From assembly GCF_003855155.1 (NCBI RefSeq), contig NZ_CP034073.1, positions 4,588,001-4,652,000 of the forward strand: DNA of 64,000 bases, read 5' to 3'. Position numbers and translations under genes: made by a program. Below the pieces are notes generated by a model. That model saw only the letters and a list, made by a program, of their open reading frames with translations. It was not told the DNA's origin and did no database searches. Of the stretch, positions 31,556-39,986 are shown piece after piece (position 1 is the first letter of the stretch; every line of letters starts with the position of its first letter). This DNA comes from Shewanella psychromarinicola. GTDB lineage: Bacteria; Pseudomonadota; Gammaproteobacteria; Enterobacterales; Shewanellaceae.

Positions 31556-32569
31556 ATGACCGAAATAACCACCTTAAGCCAGTTTCTAACGACCGCAAAT
31601 ACTCAATTCCAAATATATGATTTAGGTCGCCGGGTGCAACATATCGATATGGTCGCCTTTCAGCAAATTGACTCTTTACTGGCGCCATATCCTTATCCCA
31701 TTCAAGGTCATGCGCAGTTTGCTATCGTATTTTGGCAACAACAGCAATTACCTTATATTTGGTTTGTAAAATTACCGTTAGATGAGCAAGGCCTATTATC
31801 ACCGGCGCCGCGGACTCAGTTTATTAAGATGATCTTAGAAGCGCTAGGGCGTAATCCAACCCAAGAATTAACGGATGAGCAGCAAGAGCAATTAGCCAAT
31901 CATCCTTTTAGCTTTAAGCCTAATCAGCACAAATTGGCATTATTTAATGCATTAGTCAGGCTTCAACTTGGCCAAGCTGCATCGAGCCAATATGAATTTG
32001 CCGCACAATATTTGTCTGGTCAAGCAGCACAAGACACTTGGCCACAACTGGGTTTACAAGGTTTAGCCGATATTTGCGTTCGCGCACATCAATTTAACCA
32101 TCTTAATGACATGATTAACGCACTTGATCATGCTCCAATGGAAGTGCAAGCCGCACTTTGCCAATGCTTAGAACACATTAATATTGGTAAACGCCTTGCA
32201 GAGCATTTATTTAACCAATTAGAACAAGCTGAAGATCATATAAAAGTTATGTATTTAGCGGCATTGGCGTCTGATGTTCAATACAGTATGACAGCGATTA
32301 ATCAGTTAAATGACCAACGAGGGTTAGACAACAACACGCTAATAACCATTGCGGCACGTAATTGGTTAGCCTTAAAAGATGATGCCATTCGTAAACACTA
32401 TTTGGAAGCGCTAGCAAAACAGCCACAGCCCTTCTTTAATCAAGTTTTTGCTGATATCGTGGCAATACCTAGCTTGCGTCAAGGATTATTAGCCGACTTA
32501 AGGCATCCAGACAGAAGCGTTCAATTAGCAACCGCTATTGGCGGATTATTTAGAGCAACCAGCCTATGA
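31556..32569 (+). CDS. DUF3549 family protein
   Basis: A 337-residue soluble protein typical of Shewanella and related genera and assigned by recollection to DUF3549. No catalytic motif is evident. The second half is made of helical repeats like a HEAT-type solenoid. It overlaps the next gene by 4 nt (ATGA), so the two are surely co-expressed. Function unknown. Confidence 0.85.
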   Translation: MTEITTLSQFLTTANTQFQIYDLGRRVQHIDMVAFQQIDSLLAPYPYPIQGHAQFAIVFWQQQQLPYIWFVKLPLDEQGLLSPAPRTQFIKMILEALGRNPTQELTDEQQEQLANHPFSFKPNQHKLALFNALVRLQLGQAASSQYEFAAQYLSGQAAQDTWPQLGLQGLADICVRAHQFNHLNDMINALDHAPMEVQAALCQCLEHINIGKRLAEHLFNQLEQAEDHIKVMYLAALASDVQYSMTAINQLNDQRGLDNNTLITIAARNWLALKDDAIRKHYLEALAKQPQPFFNQVFADIVAIPSLRQGLLADLRHPDRSVQLATAIGGLFRATSL

Positions 32570-32952
32570 TGAGTGATTTTTTATTAATTGTTGCTTTAGT
32601 CGTGGTAGCGGCTTTTTTTTGGCAGCTAAGACAAATGGCAGAGTTAAGCAGGACCCTTACAGAACAAGCCTGTAAAAAACAAAATGTACAATTGCTCGCT
32701 ATTGCAATGGTGTCAGCCCGTCCAAGCATCGGTGGCAGTACCGGTATCTGTTGGAAAGCAACATTTATGTTCGAATTTAGTACCGATGGCCTCAACCAAT
32801 ATCAAGGCCATATTTTAATGCATGGTAATCGTGTAAAAAAAATCGAATGGCCCATTTTTCCAGAACCAGAATGGATGGATGCCCCTATGGCCAGTGGTAA
32901 ATTTGGCGGATGCGGCAGCAGTAAAAGTTGCGGTTCAGGCAAATGCAACTAG
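32566..32952 (+). CDS. DUF3301 family membrane-anchored protein with Cys-rich tail
   Basis: A 128-residue protein with one N-terminal membrane helix (LLIVALVVVAAFFWQL), a small conserved domain (about 35-105), and a C-terminal tail GGCGSSKSCGSGKCN with three Cys residues in Gly/Ser-rich spacing. It belongs to the DUF3301 family of unknown function. The tail could bind metal. It starts inside the DUF3549 stop codon and is followed by a terminator. Confidence 0.85.
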   Translation: MMSDFLLIVALVVVAAFFWQLRQMAELSRTLTEQACKKQNVQLLAIAMVSARPSIGGSTGICWKATFMFEFSTDGLNQYQGHILMHGNRVKKIEWPIFPEPEWMDAPMASGKFGGCGSSKSCGSGKCN

Positions 32953-33049
32953 TGAGTCAAATGAGTAAGGTTCATTTAAGCATTATAAGGGCACGTCAAG
33001 CCGCTTTTACCGAGTAAGCTCACCTCTTCCCGAGTTGAGGTTCATTTAT

Positions 33050-33085
33050 CGCTATTTTGCCATTCATGAGCAAAATAGCGTTTTT
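33050..33085 (+). terminator. terminator after the DUF3549-DUF3301 pair
   Basis: Perfect 11-bp stem CGCTATTTTGC/GCAAAATAGCG with a 9-nt loop and TTTTTATT after it. Confidence 0.9.
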
Positions 33086-33134
33086 ATTGTCGACCCGATT
33101 TACCGACAAAGGAAATGCATTATCGATCTCGCCA

Positions 33135-33842
33135 TTAGGCTTTAGGCTTATCAATCACTTTATAATCGAGATAAGTCACCGTTTGGATGCTATCAAGAGA
33201 TTTAAAAATTGCCGCAGTACCGTTAATGATGGTTGATGTATGTTCAGGCATCACTAAACCTTCAAAAACACCAAATACCAACTCTAATTCAAATTTAGTC
33301 AGCGTGACGGTAAATGCCGGATTCAACTCATCGGTATTGCTGATCAAAATTTTTCTTAACTGCTTAGACGCTTTATCTAAATAAAGCACGCCAGTTAGGG
33401 CTTCATTATCGAGTTCTTCAATATTGGGTACAAATTTAAACACTAGGTTGGAGTCATCATCACCAACAAATACAAGTGTGGTTACATCAATAAGATCAGA
33501 AAATGCCACTTCATGACTGTTTTCATCTTTGTCTTGATTAAGATCTTGTTGATGTTGTTGATATTTGTCTACACGTTTTTTATCCGGTGTTTCACCATTT
33601 TCAGACACTAACGTCCATCGTTGTGTTTCAGGCTGTGAAGCATCAAATTGCTCTATCCGTGTTAAGTCAGGCATCACCGTATGCTGTGCGTATTGCCAAC
33701 GTACATTTGAGTCATCGGTATTATGATTAATATCGCTTAATGCCTGCTCAACCCATTGTTGCTCCTCTGGAGTCACCTCGGCATTAGCGCTATAGCAAAT
33801 AAAACCAAGACTCATCGCCATCACTAATTTAAACAGCTTCAT
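33135..33842 (-). CDS. periplasmic protein of unknown function
   Basis: A 235-residue precursor with a signal peptide (about 1-21, ending YSANA). The mature protein is acidic and mostly beta-strand-like, with LTGVLYLDKASKQLRKI and a segment reminiscent of outer-membrane lipoprotein-sorting-like folds, but I cannot name a family. A stretch near residues 90-105 is rich in Gln/Asp/Lys. It stands as a single gene; its upstream 90 bp precede the Csr-like RNA terminator. Confidence 0.75.
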   Translation of the reverse strand: MKLFKLVMAMSLGFICYSANAEVTPEEQQWVEQALSDINHNTDDSNVRWQYAQHTVMPDLTRIEQFDASQPETQRWTLVSENGETPDKKRVDKYQQHQQDLNQDKDENSHEVAFSDLIDVTTLVFVGDDDSNLVFKFVPNIEELDNEALTGVLYLDKASKQLRKILISNTDELNPAFTVTLTKFELELVFGVFEGLVMPEHTSTIINGTAAIFKSLDSIQTVTYLDYKVIDKPKA

Positions 33843-33961
33843 GTTTTCTCCTTAGTCAAACCCAATATCAACCTAACGTCATGCTTAAGTTCAAACATCA
33901 TAGTGTTTACAATTTGACAACATAACAACGATAAGTTCCAGTCATCACGGAAAAAAAGCAA

Positions 33962-34400
33962 AAGAAAGGCCGCGACAGTAACTGCCGCGGCCTCTTGATC
34001 TCTTGTTAAGCTTTCCAGCTATAAATGTGCTCCCTGCACCATCCATACGTATCGCTTGCTTCCTGCTCTATCCTTGTTCAATCCTTGATGTTCCATGTAC
34101 AATAAAGTACTTTCCCTCTTACTCGATTATCCTTTTACCGAGCCTGCTCCATCCTAAGCGTGTCCTTATATCATCCATGAAATTCTTACTCTATCCTGTC
34201 GCAAATCATTTGCGTACAATCTGGCATCCATTGCACACTATCATCCTGATAATGTTATAAAACCCGCTTAATCCGCTATTGCGTCCATTGAGCAAGCCTA
34301 ACGTTTCATCCTGAAACTTAATACCGTCCATTATATCCATATACTCATGGTCTTCCACGACCGCTTTACTACCTTGTAATGTCCCTTCCCTAGGAACGAG
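33962..34400 (-). ncRNA. CsrB/CsrC-like regulatory RNA (copy 1)
   Basis: Read on the minus strand, about 34400 to 33990 contains 24 GGA triplets, many as AGGA or ATGGA in short stem-loops (CAGGATGA, CAGGATAGAG, TAGGATGGAG, GCAGGAAGC, GCAGGGAGC), against about six expected by chance. It has no credible reading frame and ends in a strong terminator (33968-33992, GGCCGCG/CGCGGCC stem, then TTTCTTTTGC). These are the marks of CsrB-family RNAs, which soak up the translational regulator CsrA. A GacA/UvrY-like palindrome lies at 34556-34573. The 5' end is an estimate. It shares the 18-bp block at 34029-34046 with copy 2. Confidence 0.85.
33968..33992 (-). terminator. terminator of CsrB-like RNA 1
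   Basis: GC-rich stem GGCCGCG/CGCGGCC, extended by CAG/CTG after one mismatch, with a U-rich tail on the minus strand. Confidence 0.88.
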
Positions 34401-34555
34401 ATAAATAATAATTCATTTACCTAGACGTAAACAGGTACCTGTAAATGATTAAAATATTTCACAGACAACATAAATTAAAATAATGAACAAAATCAATAAA
34501 TTAAATTTTCAGCAGACATATAAGCTATCAATTAGGTGGTTCGGCTCACACACTT

Positions 34556-34573
34556 TGTGAGATATATCTCACA
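34556..34573. promoter_or_regulatory. GacA/UvrY-like palindrome upstream of CsrB-like RNA 1
   Basis: TGTGAGATATATCTCACA is a perfect 18-bp palindrome fitting the TGTRAG-N6-CTYACA pattern of GacA/UvrY boxes. It lies about 155 bp upstream of the likely RNA start, a distance like that of the UvrY site ahead of E. coli csrB. The half-site spacing is two bases too long for a CRP site. Confidence 0.7.
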
Positions 34574-35073
34574 AGGCGGCAGGCAAAAAAGGTAAACATC
34601 TAGTTAACGATTACTATTAACTAAACATCCTAAACCAGCAAACAGCTCAAACCCTGGCTTAAATCCGCTATTTTGCTTAACCTTAATCCATATAACCGAA
34701 GGAGAGTTGGTATTGATGAGTGCGGCAAACCAGCAAATCACGAGAGCAACCGTAATACGCTAATAACGGGTATACCCAAGCCACTTCAAGATGCTCGTTT
34801 CAAAGCTGTCGTAGGGTAACGGATCAAGGCAGTGATTGAAGATGATGGTGACTCCCTTTTAATATCACGATTCCTAGATCTTAAGTCCTAGATCCTAGAA
34901 TCGAAGCGTCCTCGAAGGACAGCGTCCGCCCTAGAATCTAACACAAGGATAATTTCGCGGGCCTATTTTCGACAAGTCATGCTTGGACAAAAATAAATTA
35001 AACGAAGATCCTCACTCGAGAAATGTTGCTGAGAAAAATATGCTTAACGCTGCAAATCATCGACAGCTAAAAG
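34574..35073. repeat. intergenic region with short palindromic repeat-like sequence
   Basis: No gene is seen. Near 34769-34850 lies a sequence beginning GGGTATACCCAAGCC of the kind scattered in enterobacterial and Shewanella intergenic regions. Around 34870-34955 is a cluster of CCTAGATC and TCCTAGA half-palindromes with the small hairpin GTCCT-CGA-AGGAC. These look like decayed MITE-like units, but copy number elsewhere cannot be seen. Confidence 0.4.
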
Positions 35074-35108
35074 CGGTGTGGCTGCAGTGAAAGCCGCACC
35101 GTTTTTTT
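35074..35108. terminator. bidirectional terminator downstream of the carbonic anhydrase gene
   Basis: Stem CGGTGTGGCT/AGCCGCACCG (one G-U pair) with an 8-nt loop, seven T on the plus strand and GCTTTTAGC on the minus strand. On the minus strand it would end the carbonic anhydrase transcript; on the plus strand no gene reads into it. Confidence 0.7.
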
Positions 35109-35139
35109 AATCATCCGAGTGAATTTGCTTTGTTAGGTT

Positions 35140-35721
35140 CTAACTTGCCTTTCCCGCTTCTGTTGCTTCAGGAACCTCAACAAGACTCCCCGTTTTACAA
35201 TCATAAATATAACCATAAATAGGGATATCACTTGGCACCATTGAATTATTTCTAATTCTTTCTACATCAGATAACACGCTTTTAGCTTGATCACTAATAG
35301 TCAGCCACTCAATAAACTTGCCGTCTGTAGTGCCACCACCAGCATGACTATCATGCCAGCCTGATCCGTCAACACTTGATGTTTTTAGACTTGCAGACAA
35401 CAAATCAGCCATTATCTCATTATTAAATGTTTCCATTCCGCAATCTGTATGATGAATAACAAACCATTCTTTTGTGCCAAGTAATTTGTAAGAAATGACT
35501 AATGAACGGATAGCATCATCACTTGCTCTGCCGCCTGCGTTACGAATTACATGGGCATCACCTTCGGCAAGACCTGCATATTTAGCAGGATCTAAACGTG
35601 CGTCCATACATGTCAGGATGGCAAACTGCCTGCCAGGAGGCATTGGCAAATTGCCTTTATCCCCAAAACCAGCTACATAATCAGCATTTGCTGATGTTAT
35701 TTCTTGTACTATTTTACTCAC
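35140..35721 (-). CDS. beta-carbonic anhydrase
   Basis: Zinc enzyme interconverting CO2 and bicarbonate. The 193-residue protein has the beta-class zinc ligands in CMDARLD (Cys plus the Asp-Arg dyad) and HHTDCGM (His and Cys). I chose the GTG at 35721 (VSKIVQEI) because AGGAG lies 7 nt upstream; the frame extends 18 codons further to 35775 without support. It lies alone between the two Csr-like RNAs, next to msrA. No export signal is seen, so it acts in the cytoplasm. Confidence 0.9.
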   Translation of the reverse strand: MSKIVQEITSANADYVAGFGDKGNLPMPPGRQFAILTCMDARLDPAKYAGLAEGDAHVIRNAGGRASDDAIRSLVISYKLLGTKEWFVIHHTDCGMETFNNEIMADLLSASLKTSSVDGSGWHDSHAGGGTTDGKFIEWLTISDQAKSVLSDVERIRNNSMVPSDIPIYGYIYDCKTGSLVEVPEATEAGKAS

Positions 35722-35906
35722 CTTTGTTCTCCTTTGTGGTGAAGCGTATTTTATTGTGCGTCCACTACATCGCAATTATGAATGTCGCGGTTATTATCTC
35801 AATTCTGGGGTAATTACACAGAATCTGTTACAGACTGATATAAGCAATGACATAAACTAACCAACTATCAATCGACCCCATAGGTGTTTGACTAACATCA
35901 ATCAGA

Positions 35907-36500
35907 TTAATGTGTCGCTTTATCTCCCCAAATGTCTGTTAACCTTTGGTCTCGACCACAATTCCAGCGATAAGCATGATACCGAATGGGACTGTTCTTA
36001 TAGTAATCCTGATGGTAACTTTCATCGCCCTTAATTGGGTAAAAAATAGAAGCATTTAAGATTGGCGTAATAACGTTATTATTGGGAAATTGCTTTTCAA
36101 TGTCCCTTTTAGACTGTTGGGCAATTTCCCTTTCTTTATCGTTTGCCACGAAAATCGCGCTTAAATAGCTTGTACCTTTATCACAAAATTGCCCCTTTGC
36201 ATCAAAGGGATCTATGTTAACCCAGTAATAATCTAACAACTCTTTGTAACTCACCTTGCTAGGATCATAGGTTATTTGAACCGCTTCAAAATGACCGTCA
36301 TGGTTGCCATTGTATGTGGGGTCTTTTAAGATTCCGCCTGTGAATCCTGAGATCACATCGGTTACGCCATCAAGTTTTTCAAAGTCTGATTCCATACACC
36401 AGAAACATCCTCCGGCCAAAATGGTTTTATCTGCAGTGGCATTAGCAGCATAAAACAATAAACTTGCTGCTAATATTATTAACACTAGTGTGTTTTTCAT
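35907..36500 (-). CDS. msrA: peptide methionine sulfoxide reductase A, exported
   Basis: Repairs Met-S-sulfoxide in proteins. The 197-residue precursor starts at the ATG at 36500, with GGAGG 5 nt upstream, and has a signal peptide (about 1-24, LVLIILAASLLFYAANATA), so it acts in the periplasm. The catalytic motif GGCFWCMES follows directly, then DVISGFTGG and the C-terminal YHAYRWNCGRDQRL with further Cys. An ATG at 36512 adds four residues. Confidence 0.93.
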   Translation of the reverse strand: MKNTLVLIILAASLLFYAANATADKTILAGGCFWCMESDFEKLDGVTDVISGFTGGILKDPTYNGNHDGHFEAVQITYDPSKVSYKELLDYYWVNIDPFDAKGQFCDKGTSYLSAIFVANDKEREIAQQSKRDIEKQFPNNNVITPILNASIFYPIKGDESYHQDYYKNSPIRYHAYRWNCGRDQRLTDIWGDKATH

Positions 36501-36977
36501 AATACCCTCCATTATTTTTCCGAGTTTATTGATGTGTTTGTATCTAAGATATTTACATTACGAAGTTAATGATTTAGAGGTTCACTATGCCCGAGAGTCG
36601 TGATGATTACCTCGGATTTGTTGTCTATTTTTACATAATAGATAGTTTTACTGCTAAATCAGCGTTGTTAACGCAATAGGTTAATCATTGAATTATTATT
36701 TAGGTAAGGGTCACGCGCGTCAGAATGCTCAAGATGACGAATTCAGGGTATCAATATAGAAATAGGCATACTCACTGTATGAATTAGGTCATAGGGCAAA
36801 CATAAGACTCCACAAGGATAGATAAATATTCATCGTAATGAGTGCGCTATTAAGCTGCATGCCTATATGATGACATCCTAAATCAGTTTACACTTTGGGA
36901 CTTATTATGAATCTTAGATTTGTTATTTACACAACCTTATTCACAGGATCCAAATGCCATAAACTTTTCGCCAAAAA
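36501..36977. other. intergenic region upstream of msrA
   Basis: AT-rich sequence with no credible gene or clear repeat. It should hold the msrA promoter near 36510-36600. A 44-codon frame from 36907 runs through the terminator of the next RNA and lacks a ribosome binding site. Confidence 0.4.
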
Positions 36978-37400
36978 GCAAAAAGGCACAACCTTAAGTT
37001 ATAAGGTTGTGCCCATTAAACGCTTTTGTCAGCAATCCGGCTGAAAGTTTGCTCCCTGCACCATCCATGTAATTATGCTTCCTGCAGTCCTTTTCCCTGT
37101 TCTCATTTCCTTGTCTATTTGTGTATAACAAAAGACTCATGAGTGTCATTCCATTGAACAGCCGGTCCATTGGCTGAGCGTTAAATCCATATCAATCCGT
37201 TGAATCATCCATACTGCTTCCTGCAGTCCTGTCCCTTTACCCTTGTGTCGACTTTTTACTGTCTACACTCTTCCTTGATCCGGCTATCCATCTGCCGAGT
37301 TTATGCCCTAATCCGTGAGCATGTCCTTCCTAGTCTCATCCTTGAAATTCTTAAGCATCATTCGTTTTATTTCTCATCCTAAGAAAAGCAACTCATGACT
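36978..37400 (-). ncRNA. CsrB/CsrC-like regulatory RNA (copy 2)
   Basis: On the minus strand about 37380 to 37020 holds 23 GGA triplets (AAGGATGAG, TAGGAAGGACA, CAGGACTGCAGGAAGC, ATGGATGG, GCAGGGAGC) where about six are expected. It is non-coding and ends in a 12-bp hairpin terminator. It shares with copy 1 the 18-bp block (37051-37068), the nearby GCAGGAAGC motif and the same layout relative to its terminator, so the two are paralogous CsrA sponges. A GacA/UvrY-like box lies at 37580-37597, about 180 bp upstream. The 5' end is approximate. Confidence 0.87.
36985..37013 (-). terminator. terminator of CsrB-like RNA 2
   Basis: Perfect 12-bp stem GGCACAACCTTA/TAAGGTTGTGCC with a 5-nt loop and TTTTTGCTTTTT on the minus strand. 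Confidence 0.92.
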
Positions 37401-37579
37401 CGCTTTCGATAACAATATTCTAACCACATAAAACGCCATGAAAAAGACACACGACATTTAACAAACAAATTAGCAACATCTAAAAAAGCATAAAAAGTTA
37501 TAAGAAGCTGATTTTGTAGGATTAAAAATAATTGATGACGTTAAACACTGACAACTTAAAATAGGATCCCCTACAGACT

Positions 37580-37597
37580 TGTAGGATATGGCTTACA
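37580..37597. promoter_or_regulatory. GacA/UvrY-like box upstream of CsrB-like RNA 2
   Basis: TGTAGGATATGGCTTACA (minus strand TGTAAG-N6-CCTACA) matches the GacA/UvrY pattern TGTAAG-N6-CTTACA at all but one position and has the same 18-bp span as the box before copy 1. Confidence 0.65.
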
Positions 37598-37617
37598 GAA
37601 GTGTGAGCAAGTTATTA

Positions 37618-37935
37618 CTATCGGATTTTTTTACGCCATAAACGCATTAACATTTGACCAAACATGACCCAATCACCCCACAAGCTGTATAACGGGTAAG
37701 TGAATGTAGCTGGCCGATTTTTTTCAAACATAAAATGCCCTAACCATGCAAAACCATACCCAACTACAGGCACCCACAACAGCTGCCACCAATGCTGGTT
37801 AATCAAGGTATTAACAACAATCACCAAAATAATGCTACTGCCAATGTAATGCAGTCTTCGACAAACAGGATCTTGATGTTGCGACAGATAAAATGGGTAA
37901 AACTCTGCAAATGAAGAATAACGTTTAGGTTGCAT
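37618..37935 (-). CDS. Mpo1-like (DUF962) membrane protein
   Basis: A 105-residue protein with two hydrophobic segments and the family's His motifs (LHYIGSS near residue 28, LGHFMFEKNRPATF near 65). The fungal relative Mpo1 is an Fe-dependent dioxygenase in phytosphingosine alpha-oxidation; the substrate of bacterial members is not established. It is a single gene. Confidence 0.85.
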   Translation of the reverse strand: MQPKRYSSFAEFYPFYLSQHQDPVCRRLHYIGSSIILVIVVNTLINQHWWQLLWVPVVGYGFAWLGHFMFEKNRPATFTYPLYSLWGDWVMFGQMLMRLWRKKIR

Positions 37936-38001
37936 TACTCACTCCTTTTTAATCACCAGCTAATCATATGCTCTGTTAATATTAGATTATGTAGTCTTGA
38001 G

Positions 38002-38631
38002 TTATACCTTGTTGTAAAATAATATTTCACCCTCGACATTGCCAACGTTAACGGTGGCAATACTAGTAAACCCTTGTTGTACTAATGCTTTATGATGTGA
38101 AGGATTACTGACAAATACCCCGACCCCATCGAGCCTACGTTGTTCATCACACCAACTCAATACCGCTTGAATGAGTTTGGCACCATAACCTTTATGCTGC
38201 TCATTAGGTGATAAGGCAATAAATTGTAAAATTCCGCATTTTTGAGAAGGAAGATGTTCTAAAATACAGGTTTCTTTTTGCATTAATCCCTGAGTTGATT
38301 TCCAGCCAGTCCCTAACATCATTTTGAAACGCCAATGCCAATAACGTCCCTCGCCCAGCGGCACTTGTTGAGTAATAACACACGCAACACCGATTAAACG
38401 GTCACCGTCAAATAGGCCAATCAAAGGTTGTTCTTGTTGCCATAATTCATTTAACTCTTCACGAATAGCGGCACGAAGTTTTTGTTCATATTGTTGAGTA
38501 TCTTGTTGGCCGAGTACCTCGATAAAATAAGGGTCATCATGATAAGCATTATAGAGAATGGAAGCTGCAACCCGTATGTCTTCAGCGGTTAAATACACTG
38601 CACGTAGGGTTTCCAAGGTGTTATTGTCCAT
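38002..38631 (-). CDS. GNAT family N-acetyltransferase
   Basis: A 209-residue acetyltransferase with the acetyl-CoA-binding motif LQFIALSPNEQHKGYGAKLI (near residue 135). The last third holds the GFTSIATVN strand typical of the fold's end. The substrate cannot be deduced. It stands alone, 66 bp from the Mpo1-like gene in the same direction. Confidence 0.88.
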   Translation of the reverse strand: MDNNTLETLRAVYLTAEDIRVAASILYNAYHDDPYFIEVLGQQDTQQYEQKLRAAIREELNELWQQEQPLIGLFDGDRLIGVACVITQQVPLGEGRYWHWRFKMMLGTGWKSTQGLMQKETCILEHLPSQKCGILQFIALSPNEQHKGYGAKLIQAVLSWCDEQRRLDGVGVFVSNPSHHKALVQQGFTSIATVNVGNVEGEILFYNKV

Positions 38632-38805
38632 TATTATTCCTTGTTGATTAACTCTCTGAACTTAATTTAACAAGTTTGAAACAATCTACAAGTTTTGTTT
38701 ATGCGTTTGACCTACAAAACGGTTATATACGACAGTTGTTTGCATTTTTTGTCATCAAGATTGATACTGAATTTATCGACTTAACCATTACAAGGAATGC
38801 ATCAA

Positions 38806-39042
38806 ATGGACACAACATTAAATGATCTAAGTCACTTATTTAAGCAATTAGGTTTGCCTCATCATCAAGAGGGGATCGATGACTTTGTTATCCAAAATAA
38901 ACTTGATAAGCACACATTAATCACTGATGCTAATTGCTGGAACCCAGCTCAAAAAGCATTTTTAAAAGAGGCATTATTAGAAGACGCCCAATGGTCAGAA
39001 GTGATTGACCAATTGGACGTGATGATGCGAGCTGAAGCGTAA
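38806..39042 (+). CDS. DUF2789 family protein
   Basis: Small 78-residue acidic helical protein with the family pattern LSHLFKQLGLP, DDFVIQN and FLKEALLEDAQWSEVIDQLD. Function unknown. I start at the ATG at 38806 because AAGGA lies about 9 nt upstream; the ATG at 38797 is too close to it. Confidence 0.85.
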   Translation: MDTTLNDLSHLFKQLGLPHHQEGIDDFVIQNKLDKHTLITDANCWNPAQKAFLKEALLEDAQWSEVIDQLDVMMRAEA

Positions 39043-39076
39043 TTGATTGTTAATGTCAGATGACGTGACTCAATGA

Positions 39077-39460
39077 CTAAATTTGTTTATAGGCGGCGTC
39101 ACCCCAGCCCACTAAAACGTCGTCTCGGAACACAATTGGCGTGCATTCGTCTTTAGTTGTTTTACCATCACCTTCAGCCCATTGGGTGCGATAGAACAAC
39201 ACTTTGATAGACTGCTCGGCGCGGTCCTGAGTCGGCTTAGCATAAGCTTCGCTGAAATCTGCTATGCCCATCAGGGTTGTCACTTGATCACTGCTCATTC
39301 CCATAGACAATTTGGTAATTAGTTGACGATTTTCATCCTGTTGCTCTTGCCAATAGTCAGCACTTTTACCCGATTCATGACCACCAACACTGATCACACA
39401 ACCACTTAACATCAGTGATGTTGCGCCAATTAATCCTGCTGCGATAAGTTTTAATTTCAT
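39077..39460 (-). CDS. DUF3192 family lipoprotein
   Basis: A 127-residue protein with a lipoprotein signal peptide (lipobox LSGC, Cys21). The mature part resembles small BamE/OmlA-like lipoproteins, with the KLSMGMSSDQVTTLMG segment, and fits DUF3192. Position +2 after the Cys is Val, so outer-membrane sorting is expected. Function unknown. Confidence 0.85.
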   Translation of the reverse strand: MKLKLIAAGLIGATSLMLSGCVISVGGHESGKSADYWQEQQDENRQLITKLSMGMSSDQVTTLMGIADFSEAYAKPTQDRAEQSIKVLFYRTQWAEGDGKTTKDECTPIVFRDDVLVGWGDAAYKQI

Positions 39461-39617
39461 GTTGCGTCCTTTTTGTTAAAATATAATCCGAATTGTATTT
39501 ACATAGTCTTTAAGCCAAAATCGTGCCACAATTAATATATTGATTTATATGGGTTTATTTTTAATATCACATGCGTTAGTTAATCTCACTATAAAACATT
39601 AAGGAATTTCACCAACA

Positions 39618-39986
39618 ATGAGTCCAATTGAACAGGTGCTTGCAGCAGCTAAATCGATTGCCAACAATGGACATACTCCCAGTTTAGCGCTGATAAAAAG
39701 TCGCTTAGGTAATCGAATTTCAATGCCAATCCTGATCCAAGGTTTACAGCAATTTAAAGCGTTACCTAAATCTGAATGGCAGCACATAGCAGAATTAACG
39801 GACATGCAATCAATGGCAGATGTGCCAACTGATGAGCAACCCGATCCTATCGCTCAAGTCACCCAACAGGTTATCGCCATGCAACAACAGATTAATCAGC
39901 TGAGCCAACGAGTCGCTGAGCTAGAACGCCAATTAGCAAACCAGGTCGTCCAAAGCAATATAATTAATAATAAGGTCGACCAATAA
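39618..39986 (+). CDS. conserved hypothetical with HTH-like N-terminus and coiled coil
   Basis: A 122-residue protein. The N-terminal half (AAKSIANNGHTPSLALIKSR) resembles a winged-helix as in KfrA-type DNA-binding proteins, and the C-terminal third (QQQINQLSQRVAELERQL) is a leucine-zipper-like coiled coil. It ends one base before the next gene's ATG, so the two form an operon. DNA binding is inferred, not shown. Confidence 0.7.
   Translation: MSPIEQVLAAAKSIANNGHTPSLALIKSRLGNRISMPILIQGLQQFKALPKSEWQHIAELTDMQSMADVPTDEQPDPIAQVTQQVIAMQQQINQLSQRVAELERQLANQVVQSNIINNKVDQ

Noticed and set aside
34003..34260. 85-codon plus-strand protein
   Set aside because: It is antisense to the GGA-rich RNA; its Ser/Pro/Leu-rich sequence reflects the TCC pattern.
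34556..34573. CRP site
   Set aside because: TGTGA and TCACA are 8 bp apart rather than 6; the GacA/UvrY pattern fits better.
36907..37044. short plus-strand frame starting MNLRFVIYTT
   Set aside because: It reads through the RNA terminator, has no ribosome binding site and no sign of selection.
37200..37382. 60-codon plus-strand protein
   Set aside because: Same reason: antisense to the second CsrB-like RNA.
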